Source: Candidatus Kuenenia stuttgartensis (GTDB lineage Bacteria > Planctomycetota > Planctomycetia > Isosphaerales > Isosphaeraceae). Taken from it: a stretch of DNA of 64,000 nt. The DNA lies in the NCBI GenBank assembly GCA_945865635.1, contig CAMBEP010000004.1, positions 89,703-153,702 of the forward strand, in the 5' to 3' direction. The notes under the pieces are model-generated. The model was given only the letters and a program-made list of their open reading frames with translations, did not search any database and was not told the origin of the DNA. Shown piece by piece: positions 26,074 through 35,069 of the stretch. The position numbers were made by a program, and so were the translations under genes. Every line of letters begins with the position of its first letter. The stretch's first letter is position 1.

Positions 26074-27698
26074 GAGATCGATTCGTTTTGAACCTCATCC
26101 CACTGACCATATTCGCGATCCTGACCATGGTCTCGCCCCACTCCTCAGGCCAGACTTCGGCGGCAGTGGCGCCGCCCCAGACGGATGCCAAAACTTCGTC
26201 GGCAAGCGCCAAGCCTGCCGAACCAGCCAAATCTTCCAGTCCGTTGCCTGGCTCGAATGACATTTCGCTGGAACGTCAGCCGTATCGGATTGAGATACGC
26301 TTTTCTGTGGCTGAGAATGTGCCACTCGACTCCGCATCCGCAAGTCGGGCACTTTTTGACCTCAAAGCCTTGGCCGAACGCGTGGTGGGCCAGCCCTGGA
26401 AGCTTCAGGCCCGCTGGGTGGAGGGTGAGACCTGGGATGCGGATTTTGATCTCTGGCAGCAATGGCCGGAGCCAATCGCCTATGAGCGAAAAACCCAGTT
26501 TCCAGCCGACAAGATCTTGTTGATTCGGGCCCGCCCTGGCGATGACGCGAGCAGCCTGGAGCTTGTGGCACGTGAATTTGATTATCGCTGCGGGATTCTT
26601 GGTCCGATGCGTCGGCGCACAGCAAGCATCTCCGACCTTGCCAGAGGCTTGCTACTAATCAGCAGGGATGTCTTCCGGCCGTTGGCTGAAGTCACTGGGA
26701 ACGAGGGTGGTCAGGTCCGATTGCGGGTGCAAGGCGTGGCCCTGAAGCCCGCCAGTCCGGAAGGCTCGATAGTGCGCATGGGGCAATACTTCCAGCTTGT
26801 GCGTCTGTTTTATGAACGGTCTGGCAAGTTTGTTGCAAGTTCGATTGAGCCTTGGACTTATCTAAAGGCAGCAGACCTTGGTGAATCGGGGGTTTCGTGC
26901 CAGATCATCAGCAGTTTCCGGGACCCTGTCGGACGTAAATACAGGCAATCCAACAAGCTCGTGGCCTTGGCATTCAATGCCTCTGACACACCAACGCAGC
27001 TCCAGTTCAGTCAGTTGATCCAGACCAATGGCCAGTCTGTAAAGCACCCGGTGGCGGGCTATAAAGTCGAGATTCACCGTTGGCCTGATGGCGAGGTCAG
27101 CAGCACACACCTGACCGATCGCGAAGGCAGGCTGAAGGTGGATCCGCCTGTGGGGCTGGAATTTTTCGGAGTCAGGCTGGTGGGTGGCTCGATTGAGCCT
27201 CTGCTCGATGTGCCTGTATTGGCTGGAGATCAGGTTCCATCGATTTTGGCCGACACGAAACCCCTGGCCGTAGAATTTGAGCAGCAACTGATCGCGTTTC
27301 GCGACGAAGTACTGGATGTGATCGCGCGCCGCCTGATTCTTGAAGCCCGTCTTGCGGATCGGACCCGGGCCGATGACTGGGAAAAGGTCGACCAGTGGAT
27401 CAAGGCCTGGAAGTCCACGCCCCTGGGTTCAGTCTATACCGCCAGGGTTGCAGACTGGAAAATTGTGGCCCAGAAGCGTCAGATTCAGGAAAAAAAGGCG
27501 ATATTGACCCCAACCGCGCAGTCCATGCTGGCCGAGCTTGAGGCCTTGGTATCGCGTTATGAGGGTCAGGATATCGATATTTTTGAAGAATCTCTGCAAA
27601 AGAAGTCCAACACGCCCTACCTTCGGGAGGCTGCGGATCGTGAAAAAGAGAAGCCGAAAGCAAAATCTGTAGAAAAGCCGGTCGCAAAATCGAAATAA
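26070..27698 (+). CDS. Exported protein of unknown function
   Basis: Protein of 542 residues with a signal peptide (MRDRFVLNLIPLTIFAILTM) and then a Pro/Ala/Ser-rich segment. The middle is beta-rich, with a stretch like a carboxypeptidase-regulatory or Ig-like domain (GYKVEIHRWPDGEVSSTHLT, DREGRLKVDPP). The last 120 residues are charged and helical, probably a coiled coil (RRLILEARLADRTRADDWEK, LAELEALVSRYEGQD), ending in a Lys-rich tail. It is not recognised as a known family. It is the last gene of the coupled run that starts at 17274, so it likely works with the propeller and solute-binding proteins. Confidence 0.65.
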   Translation: MRDRFVLNLIPLTIFAILTMVSPHSSGQTSAAVAPPQTDAKTSSASAKPAEPAKSSSPLPGSNDISLERQPYRIEIRFSVAENVPLDSASASRALFDLKALAERVVGQPWKLQARWVEGETWDADFDLWQQWPEPIAYERKTQFPADKILLIRARPGDDASSLELVAREFDYRCGILGPMRRRTASISDLARGLLLISRDVFRPLAEVTGNEGGQVRLRVQGVALKPASPEGSIVRMGQYFQLVRLFYERSGKFVASSIEPWTYLKAADLGESGVSCQIISSFRDPVGRKYRQSNKLVALAFNASDTPTQLQFSQLIQTNGQSVKHPVAGYKVEIHRWPDGEVSSTHLTDREGRLKVDPPVGLEFFGVRLVGGSIEPLLDVPVLAGDQVPSILADTKPLAVEFEQQLIAFRDEVLDVIARRLILEARLADRTRADDWEKVDQWIKAWKSTPLGSVYTARVADWKIVAQKRQIQEKKAILTPTAQSMLAELEALVSRYEGQDIDIFEESLQKKSNTPYLREAADREKEKPKAKSVEKPVAKSK

Positions 27699-27973
27699 TC
27701 GATTGTTTTCAGGTGGAATGTTTTTTGGCCATCAGGTTGCCAATCCGGCTTGATTGATAGGCTTGCAGTGATTTTATCGGTGTGAAAGATTGGTGAAAAA
27801 TCCAACAAATGCCGAATCATGGTCGGTGGGTACTTGATTCGGCTTGTGTGCTCGATCAAGATATCCGAGTAGCTTTCATCCCTCATCACAACCGATACGA
27901 CCCAAATTCAGACACCTTTGATCGACAGTGGTCGTCTTTCGATTGACATGTGAACCCGTGGGGAACAATCCCA

Positions 27974-28600
27974 ATGCGCGACAACGCTTCCAGTTTGAAT
28001 TCCAGTAATCGCCGTGATTTTCTTCGCGGATCGGGTGTTGCTGCGGCAACGGCCGTATTAACCCAGACCGCTCAGGTCGGAATGGATGAAGCCTCAGCCG
28101 AAGCTCTTGCAGCTCAGGATGTGGCGGTCCAGTCAGGCTCGATGAAGATCACGCTTCAGGTCAATGGTCAGTCCATGACATCCGAGGTCGAGCCGCGCAG
28201 CACATTGCTGGACGTGCTCAGGCACCGTCTGGATGTCACGGGCCCCAAGCGTGTGTGCGATCGTTCAAGCTGTGGTGCCTGCACCATATTGATCAATGGC
28301 CAGTCGGTCTATAGCTGCACGACACTGGCTGTGGCGGCCCAGGGCAAAGAGATTCGGACCTTGGAATCGTTTGACACCGGCCCGAAAAGTGTGGCGCATG
28401 CGTTCCACCAGAACGATGGCCTGATGTGCGGTTATTGCACACCAGGATTTGTCACGGCGTGTCAGGCCCTGCTAGAGAAGAATCCCAACCCGACTTTGGA
28501 AGAAGTCAAAAAAGGGCTGGACGGAAATATCTGTCGATGTGGAACTTATGTCGGTGTCATCCAGGCTGCTCTGGATGCTGCCAAGGCCATCAAAGTCTAA
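27974..28600 (+). CDS. Tat-exported xanthine dehydrogenase-family [2Fe-2S] subunit
   Basis: The small iron-sulfur subunit of a molybdenum hydroxylase, 208 residues. A twin-arginine leader (SSNRRDFLRGSGVAAATAV) comes first, then a plant-type ferredoxin domain with CDRSSCGACTILINGQSVYSC (spaced Cys ligands) and the alpha-helical domain MCGYCTPGF plus ICRCGTY, which binds the second [2Fe-2S] cluster. It passes electrons from the molybdenum subunit to FAD. ATG 27974 is chosen because GGGGAA lies upstream at good distance; a GTG at 27950 would add eight residues. The large subunit gene follows after 24 bases. Confidence 0.93.
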   Translation: MRDNASSLNSSNRRDFLRGSGVAAATAVLTQTAQVGMDEASAEALAAQDVAVQSGSMKITLQVNGQSMTSEVEPRSTLLDVLRHRLDVTGPKRVCDRSSCGACTILINGQSVYSCTTLAVAAQGKEIRTLESFDTGPKSVAHAFHQNDGLMCGYCTPGFVTACQALLEKNPNPTLEEVKKGLDGNICRCGTYVGVIQAALDAAKAIKV

Positions 28601-28610
28601 TATTACGGGA

Positions 28611-28616
28611 AAGGAG
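28611..28616 (+). promoter_or_regulatory. Strong ribosome-binding site of the molybdenum subunit gene
   Basis: AAGGAG lies eight bases before ATG 28625, in the 24-base gap after the iron-sulfur subunit gene. It fixes the start of the large subunit, which has no export leader of its own. Confidence 0.7.
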
Positions 28617-28624
28617 CAAACGAC

Positions 28625-30769
28625 ATGGCTGCGAACTCTTGGCCCGAACAGACCAAGCTGATCAACACGCGGATCCCGCGTCTGGACGGCATTGCAAAAG
28701 CTTCTGGGAAAGCCAAATACCCATCGGATGAACGACCTGACGGGATGCTTTTTGGGGTGGTGCTTTACAGCCTTCACCCGCATGCCAGAATCAAGTCGCT
28801 GGACACCACGGTTGCCGAAAAAATGGCTGGCGTGAAGGCGATTGAAGTGATTGCCGGCCCGGGCAAGATCGTCCGGTATCATGGCGACGACATTGCCATC
28901 GTAGCGGCCGAAACAGAAGAGCAAGCCCGCGATGCCGTGCGGGCCATCAAGGTGGAATATGAGATTCTGCCACATGCGGCAACAGAATTGCAGGCGATGG
29001 CGGCCAATGCGCCCGAGGTTGTCAAAGGTGGCAATGTGCGTAAGGGGCGTGCCCAGATCACTGGCAAGCCGGATGACGCCTTTGCGAAGGCAGATGGCAT
29101 GATTGAGGCGGCTTATTCGGTACCAGTGGTCACGCACGTCTGCCTGGAAACACATGGCCTGACGGCCCGCTGGGACGACAAAAATCACATCACCGCCTGG
29201 GCCAGCACGCAAGCCGTGACCGCCACGGCCAATGAGCTTGCGGAATCGAACGAGATTCCAGTCAGCAACGTGACCGTTTTGACGGAAGTGATGGGTGGCG
29301 GATTTGGTTCCAAATTCGGGGCCGACATCTGGGGCACCTCAGCGGCCCGGCTTTCAAAGAAGGTCAATGGCCGTCCGGTCAAGATTTTCCTCGACCGGAT
29401 TCAGGAACACCTGGCCGGTGGCAATCGTCCGTCCGCCTCTGCCAAGATTAAACTGGCAGGCACCAAGGACGGCAAGATCACGGCCATGGTGGCTCAGACG
29501 CACGGCACAGGTGGGGTGGCTCGTGGAGCCCAGTTCCCCCTGCCCTATGTTTACAGCATTGCCAATTTCAGCCGCGAGCATTCGGATGTTTTCGTGAATG
29601 GTGGAAATGCCCGAGCCATGCGAGCCCCCGGTCACCCGGAAGGCTGTATCATCATGGAGTCGGCAATTGATGATCTGGCGGCCAAACTTGGCCTTGATCC
29701 AGTCGAGATTCGCAAGGCGAACCTGGCACCTGCGGACTTCCGGACCAAGATCTATCTTGATGAGATTGCGATTGGTGCTGAACTGATCGGCTGGAAGCAG
29801 AACTTCAAGCCGCGTGGGACTCAGAAGGGGATCATGCGACGTGGTCTTGGTCTGGCCCTGCATCAGTGGGGTGGTGGCGGAGCGAACGACAAGCAGGTCA
29901 GTTGCACGATTTCATCCGATAGCACCATTGAGCTGAAGTCGGCCACTCAGGATATTGGAACAGGTATCCGGACGGTTCTGGCGATCATTGCCGCCGAAGT
30001 TTTTGGGCTGAAGCCAACGGATATCAAGTCCAACATAGGTAACAGCACGTTCCCACCGGGTCAGTCGTCGGGTGGCTCGACGACCACACCGTCGATGAGC
30101 CCTCCGTGTTACAATGCCTGTCTGGAAGCACGTGACGAGCTTTTCAAAAAGATTGCTCCAAGCCTTCCTGGCAGTCCTTCGGCAACGGATCTTTCACTGG
30201 CTGATGGCCAGTTGTTGATCAAAGGCCAGCCGGCCATGAGCTTCAAGGATGCGTGCCGCAAGATTGGGATGAACTCGATCTCGACACTTGGCAAGTCGTC
30301 ACCGGGATTGGCGTCCAATGGTGTTGGCGGTGTCCAGTTTGTGGATGTGACCGTCGACACGGAAACGGGCGTGGTCAAGCTCAACAAAATCGTTGCAGTG
30401 CAGGATTCAGGCCTGATCATTGACAAGCTGACATGGGAAAGCCAGGTCTTGGGTGGTGTCATTGGTGGCTTGAACTATGGCATGTTTGAAGAGCGGATTG
30501 TGGATCCGACTTCAGGCCGGATGCTGAATCCGGATATGGAGCTGTATCAACTGGCCGGAGCTTCGGATATTCCGGAGATCATTGTGCATGCCTATGAGCC
30601 CGCTGACCAGAAGAAGCGTGGTGTGATCGGCATTGGCGAGCCTCCGACCATAGGCACGGCCGCTGCGATCGGCAATGCTGTTTCCAATGCCATTGGCGTG
30701 CGTGTCACGCATTGGCCCATGACCCCGATGAATGTTTTAAATGCTCTGGCTCAAGAAGGGAAGGCCTGA
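28625..30769 (+). CDS. Xanthine dehydrogenase-family molybdopterin-binding subunit
   Basis: Catalytic subunit of 714 residues for a hydroxylase of the xanthine oxidase family. Family segments are RIPRLDGIAKASGKAKYPSD at the N terminus, TEVMGGGFGSKFGAD (molybdopterin loop), NARAMRAPGHPEGCIIMESA (the APG-x-P loop), and GIGEPPTIGTAAAIGNAV with the catalytic Glu. The actual substrate (purine, aldehyde, aromatic acid or other) cannot be told from these motifs. There is no leader of its own, so it would travel with the Tat-targeted small subunit. The FAD subunit gene starts six bases downstream. Confidence 0.93.
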   Translation: MAANSWPEQTKLINTRIPRLDGIAKASGKAKYPSDERPDGMLFGVVLYSLHPHARIKSLDTTVAEKMAGVKAIEVIAGPGKIVRYHGDDIAIVAAETEEQARDAVRAIKVEYEILPHAATELQAMAANAPEVVKGGNVRKGRAQITGKPDDAFAKADGMIEAAYSVPVVTHVCLETHGLTARWDDKNHITAWASTQAVTATANELAESNEIPVSNVTVLTEVMGGGFGSKFGADIWGTSAARLSKKVNGRPVKIFLDRIQEHLAGGNRPSASAKIKLAGTKDGKITAMVAQTHGTGGVARGAQFPLPYVYSIANFSREHSDVFVNGGNARAMRAPGHPEGCIIMESAIDDLAAKLGLDPVEIRKANLAPADFRTKIYLDEIAIGAELIGWKQNFKPRGTQKGIMRRGLGLALHQWGGGGANDKQVSCTISSDSTIELKSATQDIGTGIRTVLAIIAAEVFGLKPTDIKSNIGNSTFPPGQSSGGSTTTPSMSPPCYNACLEARDELFKKIAPSLPGSPSATDLSLADGQLLIKGQPAMSFKDACRKIGMNSISTLGKSSPGLASNGVGGVQFVDVTVDTETGVVKLNKIVAVQDSGLIIDKLTWESQVLGGVIGGLNYGMFEERIVDPTSGRMLNPDMELYQLAGASDIPEIIVHAYEPADQKKRGVIGIGEPPTIGTAAAIGNAVSNAIGVRVTHWPMTPMNVLNALAQEGKA

Positions 30770-30775
30770 TCAACC

Positions 30776-31762
30776 ATGAAAGCCTTTGAATACGTAGGCG
30801 CGAAGAGCGTCGATCAGGCCGTCAAGGCCCTCACATCTGGTTCCGCCGCAATGGCTGGCGGAACAGACCTGATCAACCGGATGAAAGATTATGTCACCAG
30901 CCCGGATCGCGTTGTCTATCTCAACGATGTCAAGGAACTGGCAGGCATTTCTGGCGACTCCGGCACGGGATTGACCATCCTCTCTGGAACCCGTCTTTCG
31001 GACTTGCTGGCTAACGACTCGATCAAAAAGTCGTATCCGGCGCTCTGGCAGACAGCCAGCGAAGTGGGTACTCCACAAATTCGTAACATGGCCACTATCG
31101 GCGGCAATCTCATGCAGCATCCACGCTGCTGGTATTACCGGTCTGGGTTTGGCCTTATTCCCAAGTCTTCCGATGGCAAGCACATGCTGCGGGAAGGCGA
31201 CAATCGGTACGCGTCGATCTTCATGACCGATGGCGATGCCCTTTACGCCCATCCATCAAGCCTTGCCATCCCTTTGATTGCTTTGGGGGCCAAGGCCACT
31301 TTGATAGGCCCTGATGGGGAGCGGACGATGGATGTGGCGGAACTCTATAAAGTTCCTACATCCAATACGGAGAGCCCGTTTGCATCCAGGCCGGGGGAAA
31401 TTCTTAAAAGTGTTTCCGTGCCTGCTGCGGCTGGCAAGAATGGCTCGTTTGAGGCTCGCCACAAGCAGGCCCACGACTGGCCATTGGTCATGGCGTCCGC
31501 AAGCCTGACATTTTCAGGTGACACGGTTTCTGATGCCCGTGTGGTTGTCTATGGTGTGGCTCCTTTGCCTTGGCGCTCCAAAGCGGCAGAAGAGGCCATT
31601 AAAGGCAAATCGGTGACACTCGATTCGGCACGTGCTGCTGGCTCGGCAGCGGCTGAGGGTGCCAAGCCTCTCTCGATGAATGGCTACAAGGTCGCCATGC
31701 TCAAGACGGTCATCACGCGCACCCTGTGTGTGACGGTCGGAAATCGGTATTGGGAGGTCTGA
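30776..31762 (+). CDS. Xanthine dehydrogenase-family FAD-binding subunit
   Basis: FAD subunit of 328 residues. The FAD-binding segments are AMAGGTDLINRMKD near residue 25 and IRNMATIGGNLMQHPRCWYY near residue 105. In many relatives this loop carries additional Cys residues; here QHPRCWYYRSGFGL keeps one Cys with the WYYR signature. A CO-dehydrogenase FAD C-terminal domain fills the last third (AGKNGSFEARHKQAHDWPLV). It should pass electrons from the iron-sulfur subunit to NAD or another acceptor. It is part of the same transcription unit as the two preceding genes. Confidence 0.9.
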   Translation: MKAFEYVGAKSVDQAVKALTSGSAAMAGGTDLINRMKDYVTSPDRVVYLNDVKELAGISGDSGTGLTILSGTRLSDLLANDSIKKSYPALWQTASEVGTPQIRNMATIGGNLMQHPRCWYYRSGFGLIPKSSDGKHMLREGDNRYASIFMTDGDALYAHPSSLAIPLIALGAKATLIGPDGERTMDVAELYKVPTSNTESPFASRPGEILKSVSVPAAAGKNGSFEARHKQAHDWPLVMASASLTFSGDTVSDARVVVYGVAPLPWRSKAAEEAIKGKSVTLDSARAAGSAAAEGAKPLSMNGYKVAMLKTVITRTLCVTVGNRYWEV

Positions 31763-31770
31763 ATCAAGTC

Positions 31771-32031
31771 ATGAGCCAGCCTGACCAAGAACCAACTGTC
31801 CCTGAATCGCCGGAAAATGTTCCGGAAACGCCTTTGGGGCCCATGTGTCGTCATCTAAGGTCGAAGGGCATGTATGTCTATACCGATGGTGTGGACATGG
31901 GATTCGACCACGATTACGACAACACGATTTACTGGTGCCTGAAGACCATGAAATCATTTGGCCCCGACGATGACATGGTCGAAAAACAGTCGTGCTGCTC
32001 AACAGAGCGGGCCTGTTATCAGCCAGTTTAA
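31771..32031 (+). CDS. Small Cys-rich protein linked to the molybdenum hydroxylase genes
   Basis: Protein of 86 residues from ATG 31771, with GGAGGT about 11 bases upstream. A Pro/Glu-rich head (SQPDQEPTVPESPENVPETP) precedes a compact part with five Cys: PMCRHLRSKGMYVYT, TIYWCLKTMKSFGPDDD, and EKQSCCSTERACYQPV at the end. The Cys pattern suggests metal or cluster binding, or disulfides. No known family was recognised. It starts eight bases after the FAD subunit and ends just before a terminator, so it belongs to the hydroxylase operon and may help assembly or electron transfer. Confidence 0.7.
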   Translation: MSQPDQEPTVPESPENVPETPLGPMCRHLRSKGMYVYTDGVDMGFDHDYDNTIYWCLKTMKSFGPDDDMVEKQSCCSTERACYQPV

Positions 32032-32064
32032 CGTCTCAGATTTCAGTAGAATAATCACAAGCGA

Positions 32065-32096
32065 GCAAAGGCTGTGACTTAAATCACGGCCTTTGC
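32065..32096 (+). terminator. Intrinsic terminator after the molybdenum hydroxylase operon
   Basis: A 13-base stem, GCAAAGGCTGTGA paired with TCACGGCCTTTGC (one G-U pair), encloses a six-base loop and is followed by TTAAATT. It lies 33 bases after the last stop of the operon. The trailing T run is short, so efficiency is uncertain. Confidence 0.75.
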
Positions 32097-32100
32097 TTAA

Positions 32101-32190
<90 letters not shown>

Positions 32191-32293
32191 TGAATTTCGC
32201 ACAGTCAAGTTTCTCTTCAAAGCCAATGTCCCAGTCCGAGCGATTGACAAAACGAAGTAATTCGATAACCACTTATTAGAAAAGGCCTTGCAA

Positions 32294-33127
32294 ATGCCCC
32301 TTTCATGGAATGAAATTCGCGATAATGCCATCCGTTTTTCCAACGAATGGAAAGATGCCCAAAGCGAACAGGCCGAGAAGCAATCATTCTGGAATGACTT
32401 TTTTGATGTCTTCGGCATTAAACGCCGCATGGTGGCCAGCTTTGAAAATCCAGTCAGAAAATTATCTGGAACGTACGGCTTTATCGACCTCTTTTGGAAG
32501 GGAACCCTCTTAGTCGAGCACAAAAGCCGGGGCCAGTCGCTTGAGAAAGCGCATAGCCAAGCTTCCGACTACATTCAATCGCTACTTACGGAAGGCAGAA
32601 ATGATGAATGTCCGCGATATATAATAATATCCGACTTTGAAAATATTGCACTCCACGACCTTGAAGAGAACACATCGCTCGTAATTCGCCTTGAAAATTT
32701 CCATAAACATATCAATGCCTTTGCTTTCATTCCCGGCTATAAACAGCACAAGCTCGGCGCAGTGGAAGACCCAATCAACGTCAGGGCCGTGGAATTCATG
32801 GGCGAACTGCACGACGCCCTCGAAATCGGTGGCTACTCCGGCCACGACCTGGAACGCTTCCTCGTTCGTATTCTCTTCTGCCTCTTCGCCGACGACACTG
32901 GGATTTTTGAGCGTAACGCATTTACACTATTAATTGAAAATCACACCAAAGACGACGGCAGCGACCTTGGGCCACAACTCGCCCAGCTTTTTCAGGTACT
33001 CAACACGCCGATCGAAAAACGCCAGAAAAGTCTGCCGGAAGATATTGCGGCTTTGCCCTATGTCAACGGCAAACTATTTGCCGAACATCTCGGTTTCGCC
33101 AGCCTTAATCGCCCGATGCGGGAATAA
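32294..33127 (+). CDS. MmeI-like enzyme, N-terminal nuclease half
   Basis: This part has 277 residues and corresponds to the N-terminal nuclease and helical linker of MmeI-family enzymes. The nuclease motif is intact: Asp65, Glu75 and Lys77 in GFIDLFWKGTLLVEHKSRG have the same D-x9-E-x-K spacing as the known MmeI residues Asp70, Glu80 and Lys82. Further family segments are YIIISDFENIALHDL, VRILFCLFADDTGIFE and LPYVNGKLFAEHL. It ends at the TAA after PMRE. ATG 32294 is preferred to the TTG six bases earlier. Without the methyltransferase and recognition parts, specific cleavage is not expected. Confidence 0.85.
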   Translation: MPLSWNEIRDNAIRFSNEWKDAQSEQAEKQSFWNDFFDVFGIKRRMVASFENPVRKLSGTYGFIDLFWKGTLLVEHKSRGQSLEKAHSQASDYIQSLLTEGRNDECPRYIIISDFENIALHDLEENTSLVIRLENFHKHINAFAFIPGYKQHKLGAVEDPINVRAVEFMGELHDALEIGGYSGHDLERFLVRILFCLFADDTGIFERNAFTLLIENHTKDDGSDLGPQLAQLFQVLNTPIEKRQKSLPEDIAALPYVNGKLFAEHLGFASLNRPMRE

Positions 33128-33196
33128 CTTTTAAAATGCTGCCGCCTTGACTGGAGCCGCATCTCGCCCGCCGTCTTCGGATCGCTTTTTCAAAGC

Positions 33197-35056
33197 GTGA
33201 TGGAGCCCAAGGAACGCCGACAAATTGGAGCCCATTACACCAGTGAACGCGATATTCTTAAACTGATCAATTCCCTCTTCATGGACGATCTCAGGGCCGA
33301 ATTCGAGAAAATCAAAGAGAATAAAAACCGTCTCCGCGAATTTCAAGAAAAACTCGGTGCCCTCAAATTCCTTGATCCCGCTTGTGGTTGTGGCAACTTT
33401 CTCGTCGTTACCTACCGCGAAATTCGCCTGCTCGAACTGGATGTCATTAACATCCTCTACAAAGGCCAACAAGTCACTTCGGTAGAATTTCTACTCAAAG
33501 TTGATGTCGATTCAATGCACGGCATTGAAATCAATGAATTCCCTGCCCTCATCGCCGAAGTGGCCATGTGGCTGATCGACCACCAGATGAATCAGCGACT
33601 CTCTGAAGCCTTTGGCAAATACTACGTCCGCCTGCCACTACGTAAAAGCGCCAAAATCGTCCTGGGTAACGCCCTGCGACTCGACTGGAACGAAGTGATA
33701 AAGCCGTCGGAATGCTCGTATATTTTAGGGAATCCGCCGTTTGTTGGTAAAAAAGAAAAAGAAGAGGAACAGCGGAAGGATTTGATAGCGATCTGGGGAG
33801 ATATAAATAACGGAAGTAATTTAGATTATGTAACCTGCTGGTACAGGTTGGCAGCAAAGTTTATTGCCAATTCAAAATGTGAAGTCGGATTTGTATCAAC
33901 CAATTCAATTTGTCAAGGCGAACAAGTTAGCATACTTTGGGGTGTTCTTTTAAATAAATACACATTAGCAATTAACTTTGCTCATAGAACTTTTGCTTGG
34001 GAGAGTGAGGTGAAAGGCAAAGCGCATGTCCATTGCGTTATAGTTGGATTTGGAGAACAATCAAGGCCAATGAAAAAAATATATGAACATGATGCTAAAA
34101 CTGGAAAACAATATGCGTCTATAGCAAGTAATATTTCTCCATATTTGGTGGAAGGGTCAAATATTGTAATATCAAAAAAAACCAAACCAATATGCTCTGT
34201 TCCAATAATGGATTTTGGAAGCAAAGCTGCGGATTTTGGATTTTTGACACTTTCCCCAGAAGAAACTAAAGATCTTACTGAAAATTATCCAAAATCAAAA
34301 AACTGGATTAAACAGTTTATTGGTTCTTATGAATTCATTAACAATAAGAAACGCTACTGTTTATGGCTAAAAGATGTTCAACCTGAGGAACTAAGAGATT
34401 GCCTACCAGTTATGGATAGGCTTGAAAAGTGCCGTAAAGCTCGTCTAGCCAGTGTCGACCAGAATACTCGTCGCTGGGCAGCTTACCCAGCATTGTTTCA
34501 GGCAGATAGGCAACCTCAATCAGAATACTTATTATTTCCAAAAGTCTCATCTGAAAGAAGGCAATATGTGCCACTTGGTTTTCTACCTCCAGAAATAATA
34601 ACAAATCCAACTGTATTGGTCGTTCCAAATGCTCAGATTTATCATTATGGTATCTTGTCTTCTAGTATGCATATGGATTGGATGCGACAAGTTTGCGGAA
34701 GAATGAAAAGTGATTATCAATATTCTAATACAATTGTTTACAACAACTTCCCCTGGCCGCAATCACCCACAGAGGCCCAAAAAGCCAAGGTCGAAGCTAA
34801 AGCCCAGGCCGTGCTCGACGCCCGCGCGGCTTACCCGGATGCATCGCTGGCCGATCTCTACGACCCTTTGACCATGCCGGCCATCCTTGTGAAAGCTCAC
34901 TCTGAACTCGACCGCGCCGTCGAACAATGCTACCGTGCCAAACCGTTCGCCTCCGACCGCGAACGGGTCGAATTCCTCTTCGCCCTCTACGAAAAACTTT
35001 TTGCCCCACTTCAGGCACTATTAGAAACTAAAGTCAAAGGAAAAAAGAAGTCGTAA
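33197..35056 (+). CDS. MmeI-like enzyme, methyltransferase and recognition half
   Basis: The open part after the stop has 619 residues from ATG 33197. It begins in the conserved VMEPKERRQIGAHYTSERDI, then has SAM motif I LDPACGCGNFLVV, the adenine-methyltransferase motif ILGNPPFVGKK, and a C-terminal recognition domain ending in SDYQYSNTIVYNNFPWP. If translated from this ATG it could act as a methyltransferase without its nuclease; no clear ribosome-binding site precedes it. Positions about 33700-34745 are visibly richer in A+T than both ends, which suggests replacement of the inner part by recombination. The stop lies 13 bases before a MITE-like repeat. Confidence 0.85.
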   Translation: MMEPKERRQIGAHYTSERDILKLINSLFMDDLRAEFEKIKENKNRLREFQEKLGALKFLDPACGCGNFLVVTYREIRLLELDVINILYKGQQVTSVEFLLKVDVDSMHGIEINEFPALIAEVAMWLIDHQMNQRLSEAFGKYYVRLPLRKSAKIVLGNALRLDWNEVIKPSECSYILGNPPFVGKKEKEEEQRKDLIAIWGDINNGSNLDYVTCWYRLAAKFIANSKCEVGFVSTNSICQGEQVSILWGVLLNKYTLAINFAHRTFAWESEVKGKAHVHCVIVGFGEQSRPMKKIYEHDAKTGKQYASIASNISPYLVEGSNIVISKKTKPICSVPIMDFGSKAADFGFLTLSPEETKDLTENYPKSKNWIKQFIGSYEFINNKKRYCLWLKDVQPEELRDCLPVMDRLEKCRKARLASVDQNTRRWAAYPALFQADRQPQSEYLLFPKVSSERRQYVPLGFLPPEIITNPTVLVVPNAQIYHYGILSSSMHMDWMRQVCGRMKSDYQYSNTIVYNNFPWPQSPTEAQKAKVEAKAQAVLDARAAYPDASLADLYDPLTMPAILVKAHSELDRAVEQCYRAKPFASDRERVEFLFALYEKLFAPLQALLETKVKGKKKS

Positions 35057-35069
35057 TCTATGATCTATA

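Larger units (their letters stand above)
32294..35056 (+). pseudogene. MmeI-like type IIL restriction-modification gene split by an in-frame stop
   Basis: Read as one frame the gene has 920 codons, matching the 919 residues of MmeI. It should be a single-chain enzyme with nuclease, adenine-N6 methyltransferase and target recognition domains. TAA at 33125-33127 (codon 278) interrupts the frame, but the reading continues in the same frame after it (LLKCCRLDWSRISPAVFGSL) into the methyltransferase part, so this is a nonsense change and not a frameshift. A sequencing error, a recent inactivating mutation and read-through are all possible. The two open halves are given as separate entries. Confidence 0.85.
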
